Shown here piece by piece: positions 25,339 through 37,392 of a stretch of 64,000 nucleotides of DNA. The stretch's first letter is position 1; each line of letters starts with the position of its first letter. A program made the position numbers and the translations under genes. Origin of the DNA: Lindgomyces ingoldianus. Lineage: Eukaryota > Ascomycota > Dothideomycetes > Pleosporales > Lindgomycetaceae. The notes below the pieces were generated by a model. That model had not been told where the DNA came from and ran no database searches. It saw only the letters and a program-made list of their open reading frames with translations. Location: NCBI RefSeq assembly GCF_010093535.1, contig NW_022985212.1, positions 98,152-162,151 on the forward strand, in the 5' to 3' direction.

Positions 25339-28300
25339 ATCTATTGTGTGCGTTAATCCGTGCAATGTCTTGGCAACACCTCGAACTTTGCTTTCCGCCA
25401 CCAAATTTGTATGAGAACTCGAAATTTTGCCTATGAAACCCTACAACTACCTAACATCTCTTAATTTTAGTGAACATTTAGGCGCTGTACGTACTTCCTA
25501 TTTAGGAAATAATAAGGCTAGGTTTTAATGTTTAAAATAGCTTTCTAGCCATGTTTCAAGCTCACGGAGTCTCTCGTCGCCCACCACCTACTCAGCAACC
25601 CCCAGCGCTCACCGTGAGCGCCCGTGGCCTATCTGATCATACGCGTATTAATATATGTTGTTTTTTACTGCTTAGATAGAGGCCGCAGGCAATTGCTAAT
25701 TAAAAGGGGTGCAGCAACCGCGCGGTATACAATGTGATAGATAATCTAAAGACGCACAGCAGCGTAAGAGCACCTATCTAAGGCAGGCTTAGTCATCTAC
25801 CAGCGATTAGTAAGGAAGACGCAGATGCTCTTTTTAGTAAGCTTATCTGCTCTAGGTAGATGTACTAGGACAAGATTACACTCTAGTTATAGGTAGAAAA
25901 GGCATTTAAATTAATTACTTAAACATATCCTAGTTTCTTTCTTAACATAAATAAAGTTGCTAAACACTTTAAGCATTCTTTATTAATTAAAATAAAAAAC
26001 TTTGTAACTTATATTATAACTTAATAAGACGCTTTACAGCAGAGGATCTAGTGTTTCTTAATAAGTTAATCTTTAATAAGAAGACTAGCTAGCAGCACTA
26101 CGCGTACAGCCTAGTTAGCTATGTCTCTTAGTATACCTAGGATATTGCTTAAGGCAGTACTTAGTTAATTCTCCCTATGTATACAATTAACAGCTATCTC
26201 CCTTATATAGCTGTAAAAGAAGGCTACTTTAATTAAAAGCAGTTTCTTAAGTAGATTAAAGAGAGTCTAATCCTTACACTTTAGGTTGTGTATAGTAAGA
26301 AGCACCTAGTAATTATTCTAAATAACATCTTAATTTATATAAATAATAAGGTAACATAGATTATTAAGGCTAGCAGGTATTTAGTAAGGTATCTACTTTT
26401 ATACTTGCTTAACTATAATCTAATAAAGCTTACTTTTATAGTGCTTAAAGTGTAAATTAAGAAAAACTATCTATATATTTAAGGGCGTTTTAGTAGTAAC
26501 TTTAGTGCTTTTTTAAAGGCAGCTATTTAAAAAAGTAAATGTAACTGCTTTACTTAAAAGCACTTTAAGTATGTAGCAGAAGGGCTATATATTAAGTAGG
26601 AGAAGCTAGAGCGTGTAAAGAGAGAGCTAAGAAAGCTTAAAAAAGTAGAAAAGTTTAAATTTAAATTTATTATTTAGCTATATTATTTCTGCTACTAGTT
26701 CTGCTTTACTTACTACTACCTATCTTAAGCAGGCTACTAGCTGTATAATATATTAGCTTAAACTAATAAAGATCTTTATAAAGATAGTAAATAAGCCTAT
26801 CTTTAAGCTTAAACTAGGTAATAGTAATAGTATATAGGTTATCTTTAACTTTACTTATCTTATAGAGATCTTTTATAGTTTATAGCTTCTTAGTTACTAC
26901 CTTTTATGTGTAAAAGTAAAAATTTTTTTTATTCTTTAGCTATTACTTAACTAACTACTTAAAAAAGTCTTTTACTATTTTCTAAGTATTCTATTTACTA
27001 CTTCTTATTATAAGACTTAAAGAACAACTTAAAAATTAAGGCACTATTAAGGTAATAACTAGTAGGGCATATAGCTGCTAGTAGTAAGAAAGTAGAGCAG
27101 CTTTTATAGAAGAGATACTAGCCTATGCTTAAAGCTGTTAGAGATAAAGCTATTAAAACTTTTATTACTTTACTTAAGTAGCTTCTTTATTACTTATTTT
27201 TACTATTTAGTTAAGTAACTGCTGCTAGCTTATTTACTTTACTAGCTTTTTAAATAACAGCTTATTTAATAATAATAAGCTTAGCTTTTTTTTTTTTTTT
27301 TTACATGTAAAAGTTTACTTAGAGCTTATTACTTTTTTACTATAGCGCCTTAATAATCTTATAACTAAGTACTATAATAAAAGACTCTTCTATAACTATA
27401 GACTTTCTTTACACTTTAAAGTTAACTAGTTTAATAGCATAGTAAGATTAGTCTAGGTAGATATAGCACTACTTTTTATAGTTATTATAAAGCTCTGTCT
27501 AGCACTCTTACATACATGTAATTACTAAGTAGTAGTCTATTACCTTAAATATCTTCTTTACTTGCTTTACTACTCTAGCTTTACATAGTAGCTGCTAGGT
27601 ATAATAGCTGCTTAGTATTATTAGTGTAGTATTTAAATCTAATAATAGCTTATTAGCTAATTACTTATATAAAAATGCCTTTTATAAAGCCTTAACTTTA
27701 ACATAAAGCTCTACTTTAAAATTTACTTTATTAATTCTCTTAGTACAGCGCTTAATATAGTAATTAACTACTTTAAGTAAATAAGCGCCCTTTATAAAAC
27801 TAAAGTTAGCTAAGGTAATGTGCTGCTAGGTAAATTTAAAGTGCTTAGCTTAATAGCTTACTAAGTAACTAAGCTAAGTAACTTTTTACTTATTAATTAT
27901 AAAAGCTGCATTAGTAAGCACTAAGTCTACTTTATTTTTTATAAATAACATAAAGAAGACTAGCTGCTAGTAGTTATTACTATTATTAACTACCTAGTTT
28001 TTATTTATCTATAAAATATACTTTATATTTATCTTATAGTTAGGCTCTTTAGAAGGTAGAGATAATTGCTGCTAAAGTAATAGTTAATACTCTAGCTTTA
28101 CTACTAATAGTAGTAATAATAGTATCTTAATAGTAGCTGTTAAAGCAGTAGTGCGCTGCTTATTTATAAAAGTAACTTTTCTTTTTATCTGCTTATTTAA
28201 TCTACTAGCTTTTTAACCTCTAAAAGGTGCTTTAAAGGCTGCTGCAGCAAGGGCTCTAGCTAACAGTTAACAGGTAGCACTAGTACTTAAACGCGTGGCT

Positions 28301-30659
28301 GCTCTAGCTATAGCTTTTTAGCTAAAAATTGTTTACTAAGGGCTATTTTAAACTTTTAAAATTTAGCTTTATTATTTCTTAATTAGGGAGTACATACAGC
28401 TTTAAGATCTAACTAAAATAACAGATATTTAGACATAAATAGAGGCAAATTGTCGCTTTGTTAAAGTTCTTATAGATTTAGTAAGGCGGAAAAGACGCGA
28501 CGCGAATGCCAAGACATTGCACGGATTACTGTGTTTTAGCGTGTAATGCACGGCCTCGCGTAATGCACGGTTCTGCGCGAAGCTGTCAAAACTTCAACCA
28601 CCTCTCTCTTAACTAATATAGGCAGTATTAAGGCCGCTTTAGAGTTGCTAAAATTACTAAAACCTAGAGAATCACTAAATTATGCTGCAGTAGCTAGGCA
28701 GTATAGCGTTAATTAATCTACGCTCTTAAGGCGTCACTAACGCGTTACCCGCCTGCGTGCAGAGAAACTTAAAAATCAGCAACTACTTAGCCTAGTGCAG
28801 GAGAAAAAGCTAGTAAAGTACATTAATAGGCTTTACACAAGAGGTCTATCCCTTTTAAGACAGATAATTTAAAATTTTATAATAAAAATAAGTAGTAGGT
28901 AAGCTAGTAAAAGCTAGGTTAATTAATTTATTAAAAGGCACTCTATTAACTTATTATCTTAATAGACATCTAGCATAGACGCTGCGTGTAATAAAGCTAA
29001 CTTAGCATTTAAGTACTTGCTATATTTTAAGCTTGTACGCAAAAAAATTAAGCAATATAGCATAGAACCACAGCATACCTATAATATAGATAAAAAGGGC
29101 TTCCTAATTAGGGTACTGTTAAAAATAAAGCAAATCTTCTCTAGACAGCAGTATAAGCAAGGTATTAAGTAGCAGCTTATACAGGATAGTAATTATAAGT
29201 AAATTATAATAATAGCTTACATCTACACTAATAGTAGCTTTTTTACGCCTACACTAATCTACTAAGCTGTTTTTAACTATATATAAGACTTTTAGCTATA
29301 AAATTTTAACCTTTTTAAGCATTAAGCTTTCTTTACCTTATTACTTATAAGTTAGATAAATAATAAACTAGGCCTAGCATAGCTTAAACATGTGTTTAAT
29401 TATAAGACTAAGGTAAAGGTGTAATAAGTGTACTAACTTTTATTTCTAGATAGCTATAGATTACATGTTTTAATAGAGTTTATTAAGTACTGCAACAATA
29501 ATAAAATCCTTCTAGCTGTATACCTGCTACATGTAACCTATACACTGCAGCCTCTTAATGTCTGCATGTTTAAACCTCTTTTATTAGCCTACTTAGCTAA
29601 GCTAGCTAGCTTTATAGATAAATGCTAAGGACTATTATTAATTAAAAAAAGAGACTTCTATAGCATGTTTAATAAAGCCTAGAAAACATTTTTTAAGCAT
29701 AACACTATTCTTAGTGCTTTTAGAGTAACTAGTTTATTACTATTTAAGCTGTAAGTAGTCTTAGATTAATTTTACTATAAGTAGAAAAAGCAACTATTCT
29801 TTAGTAAAAGCACTAGCTTAGCGCTTAGTGCAAAGAATTAGAAAAGAGTTAAAGGCCTTTTAAATAAGGTTGTTAGTAATCTTTATAAAAGAGATATACA
29901 AAAGCTTAAAAAAACTGTTTAGTTATTCTTAGTATGTTGCATCCTCTTCTAGCGTAAGCTTAAGCAGGTTAAAGATGCGCTAATTAATAAAAAAAGCGCT
30001 GCTAGCGTAGTAAGCCTCTCCTACTAGAAGCACCTCTAGAATATTATAGTAGTGCAACCTTTTAGTCCCTAAACAAGGTCTAAGAAGCATGTAATTATTA
30101 GGTATAAAAAGATGCTAAAAAGAAAGCTCTACAGCTTTAAAAATAAAAAAAGGTAAAGTGTAAAAAAGTAAAGAAAGCTAAAAAGGCGCGCACAGTTAAA
30201 GAGAAGAGGTATAGAGTAGTAATAGTAAAGAAGGCTTACTTATAGGAGCTTAAGACAAAAGCAGCTTAATAAGAGAAGGCAGAGCTTACCTAGTAGGTTA
30301 ATTAACAGCTTAAAAATAACCTCTAGTAGGCAACAAAGGGCAAGCAGAAAGCTCCTACGCCTATTGCTAGTACGCTAGAGGATTTTAATAATAATGCAGC
30401 ATTAAATAAAAAGAGGGAGCTAGCATTAAGCAGAACTTAACATAGCAGGCAAATTAACCTCCCTATAAGGTATTGCATATAAATTATTGCTAGGAATAAA
30501 ATCTATAGCATTTAATTAGTATTATAATAAAAAATCTATATAATCTATAATTTATGTGAGTCTCTAGAGCTTTAAAAGTAAAAGGCGCGGATTGCCAAAA
30601 TCGTGCATTACGCGAGGCCGTGCATTACGCGCTAAAACATGGTAACGCACACAATAGAT
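25339..30659 (+). mobile_element. Tc1/mariner-type element (DDE_3-like transposase), split by pogo
   Basis: Inverted 37-bp sequences mark the two ends: 25339-25375, and its reverse complement 28507-28528 joined to 30645-30659 once the pogo insert is removed (sharing the TA). Within, plus-strand relics at about 25560-26660 resemble fungal DDE_3 transposases: a helix-turn-helix start, SAISKEDADALFSKLI-like linker, a VLPMYTINSYLPY-like block, and near 26360-26480 a YLVRYL..Y-N/D-YN-I-KLTF..LK motif that corresponds to the usual PPYSPDYNPIE block. RIP stops are dense. The part from 26660 to 28440 is AT-rich and unassigned, possibly another nested element. No target duplication could be made out at the outer ends, so the limits are tentative. 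Confidence 0.6.
28529..30642 (+). mobile_element. Pogo-type transposon (HTH-CENPB/DDE-1), TSD TA
   Basis: 2114 bp with terminal inverted repeats CYRTGTTTTAGCGYGTAATG at both ends and TA on both sides (28527-28528, 30643-30644). The undisturbed target is preserved in inverted orientation at 25339-25375, which proves the TA duplication. Plus-strand relics follow the order of fungal DDE-1 transposases: psq/HTH start with NYAAVARQYSV near 28680, a CENPB-like block with RGLS near 28850, YNIDKKGFLIR near 29085, a D-S-x-R/H motif near 29440, and LQPLNVCMFKPL near 29555. RIP-type stops interrupt it throughout. Confidence 0.85.
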
Positions 30660-31189
30660 GGCTACGCGGCGAATCTTCGGCTGCAGTAGCCAATAACAAA
30701 TCCTACTCAATGGAATCTGCAAGCAATATGAGCAGAGTGACCAGAAATTTGCTTACTCGCTGCTACTGAACGTTCAATATCCAGCGCGTAGCTCCGTGCC
30801 AACCTACTACGGTATGGCCACATGCGCATTCTTGGCACGCTGGAGCGGCGCAGTTCATTTTTCTATGCGGCACAGCTTCATCTGAGCCCTCTGAAATGGT
30901 CTCATTTAACTGACTGGATGAGATTCATCAACTGAGCAGCAAGATGCTTTGAATCCTGGCGTTTAATTGACACATTCCTGGATAATTTGTCGCAGAAGGC
31001 TGCAATAAGAATGGTTTTCGTAAAATCTCTTGTCTATCGACCTCGCAGTCTATATAAACCTGGAGAGTCTCGTCTCATGTTACTCTCAATTCCCATCTTC
31101 AAGCATTCTGATAATTTCCATTCATTCTTACCAATACTCAAGCCATCAACCTCAAGTCCAAAGCAAGACAAGAAGTACATTTAGCTATT
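30660..31189 (+). promoter_or_regulatory. Upstream region with TATA box of the 31190 gene
   Basis: Composition returns to normal here. A TATATAA box at about 31049-31055 lies 140 bp before the start codon of the next gene and is followed by a CT-rich tract (31070-31140) and an A-rich leader, the usual layout of ascomycete promoters. Small frames at 30987-31257 are leader noise. Confidence 0.5.
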
Positions 31190-32031
31190 ATGGCTTCCGC
31201 AGCAGTTCTCAGCAACATGGCCATCCCTGGTCTTCACCAACCGCCTACAATGGATGATATGACCAAGTCTGGAGACATGTAAGCCTTAGCTGCGTAGGTT
31301 TTCTCCTCATATATAAGTTTAAGCTAACTGCTCCCTCGCAAAGCTACAATACTCTCCCCGACGATGCCGACCAACCTCAAGTGGCTGAGGTGTTTATTTC
31401 AGGACTCAAGGCACTCATCAAAGAGTTCAACGTCCAAAACAAGTTTGGCTTGCATTTGGTCCATGGTCACGTAAAGATGGCCAAGGCCATGGTCATGTTC
31501 GGAAAGTCCATGAACAATCTCCCTGGCCTCTAGACCCGCCCAATGAAGACTAACAAGCTTAACCACAAAGCCCTGCATGGCTATGTTTTCGTGCTGGATG
31601 CCGACGGCGAGTTCCACCCCTACGAATTCCGCCAAGGCCCACCACCGCCGATGACCACCAACGACAATGCCTTCATCGTCGCTGTGCAGAACTACCTTAA
31701 GCTCAACGGTCTGGCGGGCATCATCGGTGTCGAGCTCCTCGACCAGGACTCACTCGGTAAGAACATGAAGGATTTCGTCCTCTCTAACACGGACGGCACC
31801 GTCATGTTGCCTGCTGATAACGTCAACCCCACGGAGATATATCGAACCACAGGGTGGAATGCGGTAGAAGGAATCACCGACCTCAAGGGCAATGAGTCGT
31901 CCCACGCGAAGACAGCCAAGGGAACTCACCAGGTCTTCACCGACGGAAAGGCATTGCCGGACATAGAAGATGACCTTGATGCCGAGGAGGTGATCATCGA
32001 AGCGCTGCGAGAGGCCGGCGTCAGTAACTAG
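31190..32031 (+). pseudogene. Conserved protein of unknown function, one in-frame TAG
   Basis: Two exons: 31190-31278 and 31344-32031, joined by a 65-nt intron (GTAAGC..AAG, branch-like GCTAAC). Together they give 259 codons. The frame is open except for one TAG at 31531-31533 (codon 93); another 165 codons of well-formed coding sequence follow. The N-terminus reads MASAAVLSNM and the exon junction restores an Ile codon. No catalytic motif, signal peptide or membrane segment is visible, so a soluble protein is likely; I recall similar small proteins in other ascomycetes but cannot name a function. The TAG could be a C-to-T or G-to-A change from CAG or TGG, both at a CpA step as RIP would make; alternatively it could be corrected in mRNA by A-to-I editing. 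Classed as a possible pseudogene because of the stop; the rest looks under constraint. Confidence 0.6.
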
Positions 32032-33213
32032 GGCCTGGAGCTCTCGTTGCCGAGCGAGTTGGTAGACTTTTCAGTTTACAGAGGAGAAGTCAGGACGGTC
32101 ATTACCGTTACTTCCGTAGGACAAACAGAATGTGAAGAGCTCTACACTCTTTCCCCCCTAAAACTTTTCACGCTCTCGGTGATGCCTCGTGTAGTAGCGA
32201 TGTTTGCCACTCCTTAGAAGCAGCCTGGGCTTTGATAGCGACGCAGACCGAAGCCGTAATGATTCCACGATCGGACGACATATAGAGGAGAGTAGGGTGC
32301 TAGATGGAGATTCTCTACGATGGTGAGATTGGTGGCCGACCTCGCTATGCTGCGTGCTTAGCCAGGTCGTGCGGCTTCGCTGTGAAGCTCAGTATGAAGT
32401 GGCAGATTCCATCAGATATGTATACTCACTGGCTCGGCGTTCCCAGGCAAGGCGTTCATGGGTCTTTGGCCTCCTCAAAGGCCGCGACAAGGACGAGATG
32501 AAAGAGGCTACAGCCACATGCTGGTCAGACGCGTAAGTGGCTTGCGCGCTTGCAATACGCGAGTGCGGCCTAGTGGCGCTTATGAATGACTAGGATCATA
32601 TCGCATTGATTGGAAGGTAGCCGTCAGGGGCGTGGCGACGATGCATGAATCAACTCCACGGGCCAACCCCACGCTAGCTGTAGCCTCTCAGGAGGCGGAC
32701 AGGTTTAGAAGATCGGAGAGCACACATTTTGGTGTATTGGGAGTGCTGAGAGCGCGTGGTGGAGCTGTGGTTGTGCTAGGCTGTGTGCGCCTGGAAAATG
32801 AGGCCCTCTTCGAACCAGGCGGTGATTCGGCGGCGTCAACGCAAATTTTCAGTTTGGCAGTGTCTCGGGACTTTAGGATGGCCCACCCACAAGGCCCACA
32901 GATATTCAGGTCAAATACTGTGCACACGCGAGGTCTAGGTTGATTTCAAATCAAAGTATTCATGATTTGGCTCGCTACGCTTGGTGGCTCGCTACATAGG
33001 GACGCACATTAGCAAGAATGTCGCGGAGCTTTTTTTTCCCGTCGTTGAGTGTGTCTGGTCGTCTGTGCAGAAGTTCGCATTTTTAGGGCCCAACCAATGG
33101 GCGGTGAGTGTGCGTTTCGTTAGCGAACCATTATTCTTGGCAATGCCCACACTTTCACATGCAATCAAGTTAGCAGAAAAAAACTGGAAACCCATCCAAC
33201 GGTAGACATTGAA
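32032..33213. other. Intergenic, no supported gene
   Basis: Normal composition with several short overlapping frames on both strands (32304-32536, 32632-32943, 32981-33205) that show no recognisable motif, no introns that join them and no consistent coding character. I see nothing to annotate. Confidence 0.5.
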
Positions 33214-33525
33214 TTACTCGACCTTTGCCTTCCCTGCCACCATCCCCAGACGCTCCCCTACTGATTTCATAAATGGTCCTAAACCCCAAAGGCCGATATT
33301 ATTGAGCTTGTAGTCACAGGTAGCGGCGATAGGAACCGTTTGAATAAGATTTCCATTGAGCGATTTGTTAAAATTGTCCCAAGTATCAGGATCTGGCCAA
33401 CAGCGATATCCTGGAAAACACCGACATGAATCGGTTATATATGAATTGTTGGGCTGCGGGGCTGCATGGATAGTTGTAAACAGAAGAGCGATGAGAAGGC
33501 AACGAACGGAGAGGTTAGAAGTCAT
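33214..33525 (-). pseudogene. N-terminal fragment of a secreted FAD-linked oxidase (BBE-like)
   Basis: From the ATG at 33525 the frame encodes a hydrophobic signal peptide (about 20 residues, ending near HAAPQ), then CRCFPGYRCWP, a W..FN-SLNG stretch and LIQTVPIAA. This is the order seen just before the FAD-binding domain in secreted fungal berberine-bridge-type oxidases (family motif CRCFPGD.CWP...). After about 80 residues the similarity stops and the frame ends with an unrelated tail at 33214. The FAD-binding and substrate domains (400 or more residues) are absent, so this is a truncated relic. Such oxidases are common tailoring enzymes in metabolite clusters. The longer frame to 33678 adds only an unlikely extension. 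Confidence 0.65.
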
Positions 33526-35722
33526 TTCGCTGTTAACCAGACCTTGAAAAGTAGCCACGCTCACGACTGAAACGAACATTACAATCCTCTTGATATCCTC
33601 ACTCGAGCTGGCACTCTCTAGCGAACAGACGCACAAGACATCCCAGCTGCGACGAGGACGATCAAGTTGATGAAACACACCGCCCTCTATGAAGGGACAC
33701 CGTTACATCCTACGCCTCTCTTTGACATACTCACACTCCCGAAGAATATTAAAACCAATTCAGTCCACTAATAGGAGTTTTAGCAAATATGATGATCCCC
33801 GAATAAGGATCTGAACAATCACGCGGGTATAGTACTGGGGTCGGTCCGTGCCGCACTGGCATGCCATAAAGCCTTCTGTTGTTGCGTTCAACCCTATAAC
33901 CGATCAATGCATAGATGTTCCGATCACAATCCGATAGGCAAGCGCTTGGAGAGCGGAACCACCCACGCAGCTGGCCATTACTCGATCCCGCCAAACTTGT
34001 AGACTTTCATCATGCAGTCTGATTGTTAACTCAGGCCACTATCACGCCGATTGAACGCGGATAGACTGCTCCCTCGCCTTTTCCTGCACCTCGGGCCTTG
34101 TGAACGCCGCAGAAACACCTAGATCCTAGCCTCCCTGCGAAACCAAGGCTACTACTTATTTGCGAGGTATCCCTGTAGGTACATACATCGGGCCCCGAAA
34201 ACGTTGAGATATCGGGATGATGTATATTGCAGCACATCTTAGTGAAATAAACATATTTATTTCAGACCTCTAACCCTAATCATTCAGGCGTGTTGTGGGG
34301 GCTTGGCCACTTAGCGTGCTGGCCCCCAAGGAACCGCGCCGCATTTAATTAGCCCTCAACTCTGCAGCAACTCCTCCCTCACAAATGCTAATAACAAATT
34401 TCTATTTCATTAAATCAAGGCAAAGTGCATATTCGGTATTCAAATTCCAGCCACTACTTTCACGCAATGGACGACCTCGCTCATGCTGGCATACCTACGC
34501 CAAACCTCACCCCAATCCACGAAATAGCAATGTCTCAAACAACTAGGTAGAACCACTCGGCATTAGGAATATGAAGTCCTCGTTTCACAACTTGGAAGGT
34601 ATCAGTGTCGAATGTGCACAAGCCCTAAAATCTCAGATACCACTCAAATGTTAAAATAAAGGTGTCTAATACACTAAAGACAAGATGAACTGCTCTTATC
34701 TAAAGTAGTTGATTTAAGACCTGAACAAGTTTGGTGCTTAAATACTTAGATCTGAAGACTTAAACGAATCGCTGCCCTCTAAGGCAAATATTTGTTACTG
34801 CTTATATACACGCTACTTCTTTTTTCTACGCCTTGCTGCATTCTTCAATGCCTCGCTGCATCCGGCCGATCATCCTTTGTCTATTCTGGTCCGATATGGC
34901 CGCATGTGGCCAAGGCCAAGCCTGATCGTGACAGTTAGATTAAATTAAAACAAGGTGTAACTTTATACAATCTGTACAGCTGCCTCTTCTCCTCTATACA
35001 GTAACATCCTTAAAAACGCTCCGTTACTAAGAATTAAGAACACTAGGTAAGAGGGCCCCTCTTATCTGGAAATATGGGTTTCGCTACTGTTTGCCTTGCT
35101 GTTACGGTATTTACCTGTTACACTACCTGTTATGTCCCCCGTTTTACCTAGCCCACTTCTTCGCATGTATATAGACTCTCGGTATACACTTTTGGTAATT
35201 AATCCTGTTATTCATGCTGATAGGGCTCCTAGAAACTTCACACCATTGGTGTTGTCTCCCTAGTCGTTGTGCAATTTTTTTTTTTAGCTGAAGAGGAGCA
35301 AAACAAGGTCACACGTTGCATATCCAGCCGTAACTCCATTTCTAGGGCCCTTTTGCCTAGAAATAAACACTTCAATTATTTGGATAAAAATTCGTTCTGA
35401 GACTAGTAAGGTACAACGTCCTTGTAGACATCTTCCTTTCTGTAGGGCGCTATATAGTCTTTTAACAACCTTCCAACACTCAGGCACACAACCCGGAAGA
35501 GTCGCAAGAAAGGCGTGGCTCCGGATCAGCAAGTTCATGAACATTCATTCATTCCAGGAGTTCTGAAATAGAATTCAGATTATACCCTAACGAATACAAC
35601 ATTCGAAATTTCGTGGTCAAAAGGAGCCACAAATATATACTTAATGCCCTACCGGGTGAGAATACGGGAAAAAAACCCTTCGCTAATACTAATAACGTAG
35701 ATTCCTCCCCGATATCAAATAG
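33526..35722. other. Intergenic, no supported gene
   Basis: Mixed composition. Open frames at 33749-33994, 34031-34237 and 35284-35544 (all minus) have no motif I recognise. A short start at about 34467 (MDDLAHAG..) runs 27 codons to a stop. A CTAACCCTAA string at 34269 is a lone telomere-like sequence. Parts of 34600-35050 are AT-rich without strong RIP character. Confidence 0.45.
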
Positions 35723-37392
35723 TCAGATGGCCTTTATTGGTAAATCGTTCAGGAAACCAATGGTCTTCACAAACTCCCCAATTGTGTCTATGACTCCTTC
35801 TGTCCAGCTGAGGTGTGGCGAGTGGCCCGCAGGACACCGATATATAGTGAACGAACCAGACTTCTGGCTCTGGGCGGCTACCATTCATTCTTGATACTCT
35901 TTTGGGAGGGTCAAGTCTGCTTCCAGCACCAAATAGGCGCATGGATATTCAGAGTATGCATTGTTTGTAAGCTTCGACGTTAGAATAGGCGAAGCGGTAA
36001 GGCTGGAGGCCTATTTTTTTTGGCAGTTTCCGGATCGAGATCATTGAAGAGGGAAGTTTCAGCCTTCACAATAGTCCCAAGTCCAGCCGCGCCGTGTTTC
36101 TTAGCAAAATTGTTAGCTGTTATGGGGAGACTGTAGACACCGATATGCCAGATCTTACATGGAATTCAGCGTAACCAATCGGAAGTAATACGATTCGACT
36201 GGGAGTTTTCAACCGCCCTACGACTCAGTTTGTTAGTACGATTATACAATTACTAGAGGAGCAGAGGGGACTACAAGTTGTAGTTAGTACAAACTAATTC
36301 ACTGTACTTACAATACAATTGCTAAGAATTAGTTTATAGTACAATTAGATAGGGCAGATTTTATGTAATTAACTAACTTACTAAGCTTACTAGCAACTAG
36401 CCTATAATAAAGCTAATTCTTTTGCAGCTGTACTGCTTAAATTGTTGCTCTACTAAGGAGATTCCTCTTAAAAGTAACAGCTCTTCTGCCTCTAGAGCTC
36501 TCTCACAGTCGCAACTAGTAGCTAGTATAGAGAGGAAATTAAGGGCTATCTTAAAAATAGTAGGGTACTGTGAACGACTAATCTAGAGCTACTAACTAAG
36601 TAGATCTGTATACATTAAACAGGTTATAAGATAGACAATGCAAAAATAGGTAATTTCTTACTGTTTTTTTTATACAATCACTGCCTATAGCCCTTATGTG
36701 CTCTGTACATACAACAACAACCTCACCTTAGGCCTCACCTTAAACCTTACTACTAAAAAAGTCTATACAAGTTGTAATACAATATACTTTTTAGGCTTAA
36801 GTGCAATTTAATACAACTTAGAGACCTACTACAACTCTACAATGCACGTGATCGTAACGTATCGTATTCTACGAATCGTAGTCCTTCCTGTTGGTCACGC
36901 TGATGGAATTCCATGAATGGTGGTACCACGGGGACCTTCTTTCGGCTAGAAGAAGCTATGAACAGATTCTCTCATGGGAATTATGAATGCACCCATGTAG
37001 AAAATACCAATCACGCCCCAAACAGGCCTTTTTCTTGCCGGGATTTCAACTGAAACTCCGGCAAAGCCGCTTCGGTGGCGACCCAGCCCCCGGCCGAGTG
37101 ACCTACTAGGAGGACATTCTTCCCCTGCTCATTGATGAGATGTTTGAGTACATCAACAACAATCTCCTTGTCCTGCTCTCCTTGCGGATAACCTGCTTCT
37201 GGTGGCTCGCGATCGAAGTCTGGCTGGTGGACGTCCCCGACATTCAATTTAGTCAGGTCAGCCGTGGGTAGTTGGGGACAATGCGCATCAAATCCTCGAG
37301 AGTTTAACGCCTTTACTAACGGCATGTATGGTTCTGGGGAGTGATAGCAGCCATGACAAATAACAACGGCAAGATTGGAGACGGCAGCCATG
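35723..37392 (-). pseudogene. Alpha/beta hydrolase pseudogene, split by a hAT element
   Basis: Starts MAAVSNLAVVICHG at 37392. The first exon carries the HG loop, and the nucleophile elbow GHSAGG near 37110; after the transposon the C-terminal part still shows the catalytic-His region GHSPHLSW near 35800. The family is the small fungal AB-hydrolase often found in metabolite clusters (about 250 residues). Lesions: a one-base shift in a G run at about 37013, a TAG at 36946-36948, another frameshift before 36910, an 8-bp target duplication plus a 736-bp hAT element (36167-36902), a TAG at 36011-36013 and a TGA at 35885-35887. A 59-nt intron with a GCTAAC branch point follows directly after the insertion. 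The two TAGs are CpA-to-TpA type. Divergent to the P450, sharing a 430-bp upstream region. Function is lost. Confidence 0.85.
36167..36902. mobile_element. Non-autonomous hAT element, 8-bp TSD ATGGAATT
   Basis: 736 bp with CAGCGTRACCAA..GGAAG inverted ends, flanked by perfect ATGGAATT repeats (36159-36166, 36903-36910). CAG termini and 8-bp duplications define hAT. The interior is AT-rich and without open frames, so it is a deleted or RIPped, non-autonomous copy. Its termini match the element in the GMC gene at 44447-46307. Confidence 0.9.

Noticed and set aside
32632..32943. 103-residue ORF in the gap after the 31190 gene
   Set aside because: An opposite-strand frame of similar length overlaps it; no motif, intron or leader supports it.
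33749..33994. 81-residue minus-strand ORF, Cys-containing
   Set aside because: Considered as a secreted peptide, but it lacks a signal peptide and any recognised pattern.
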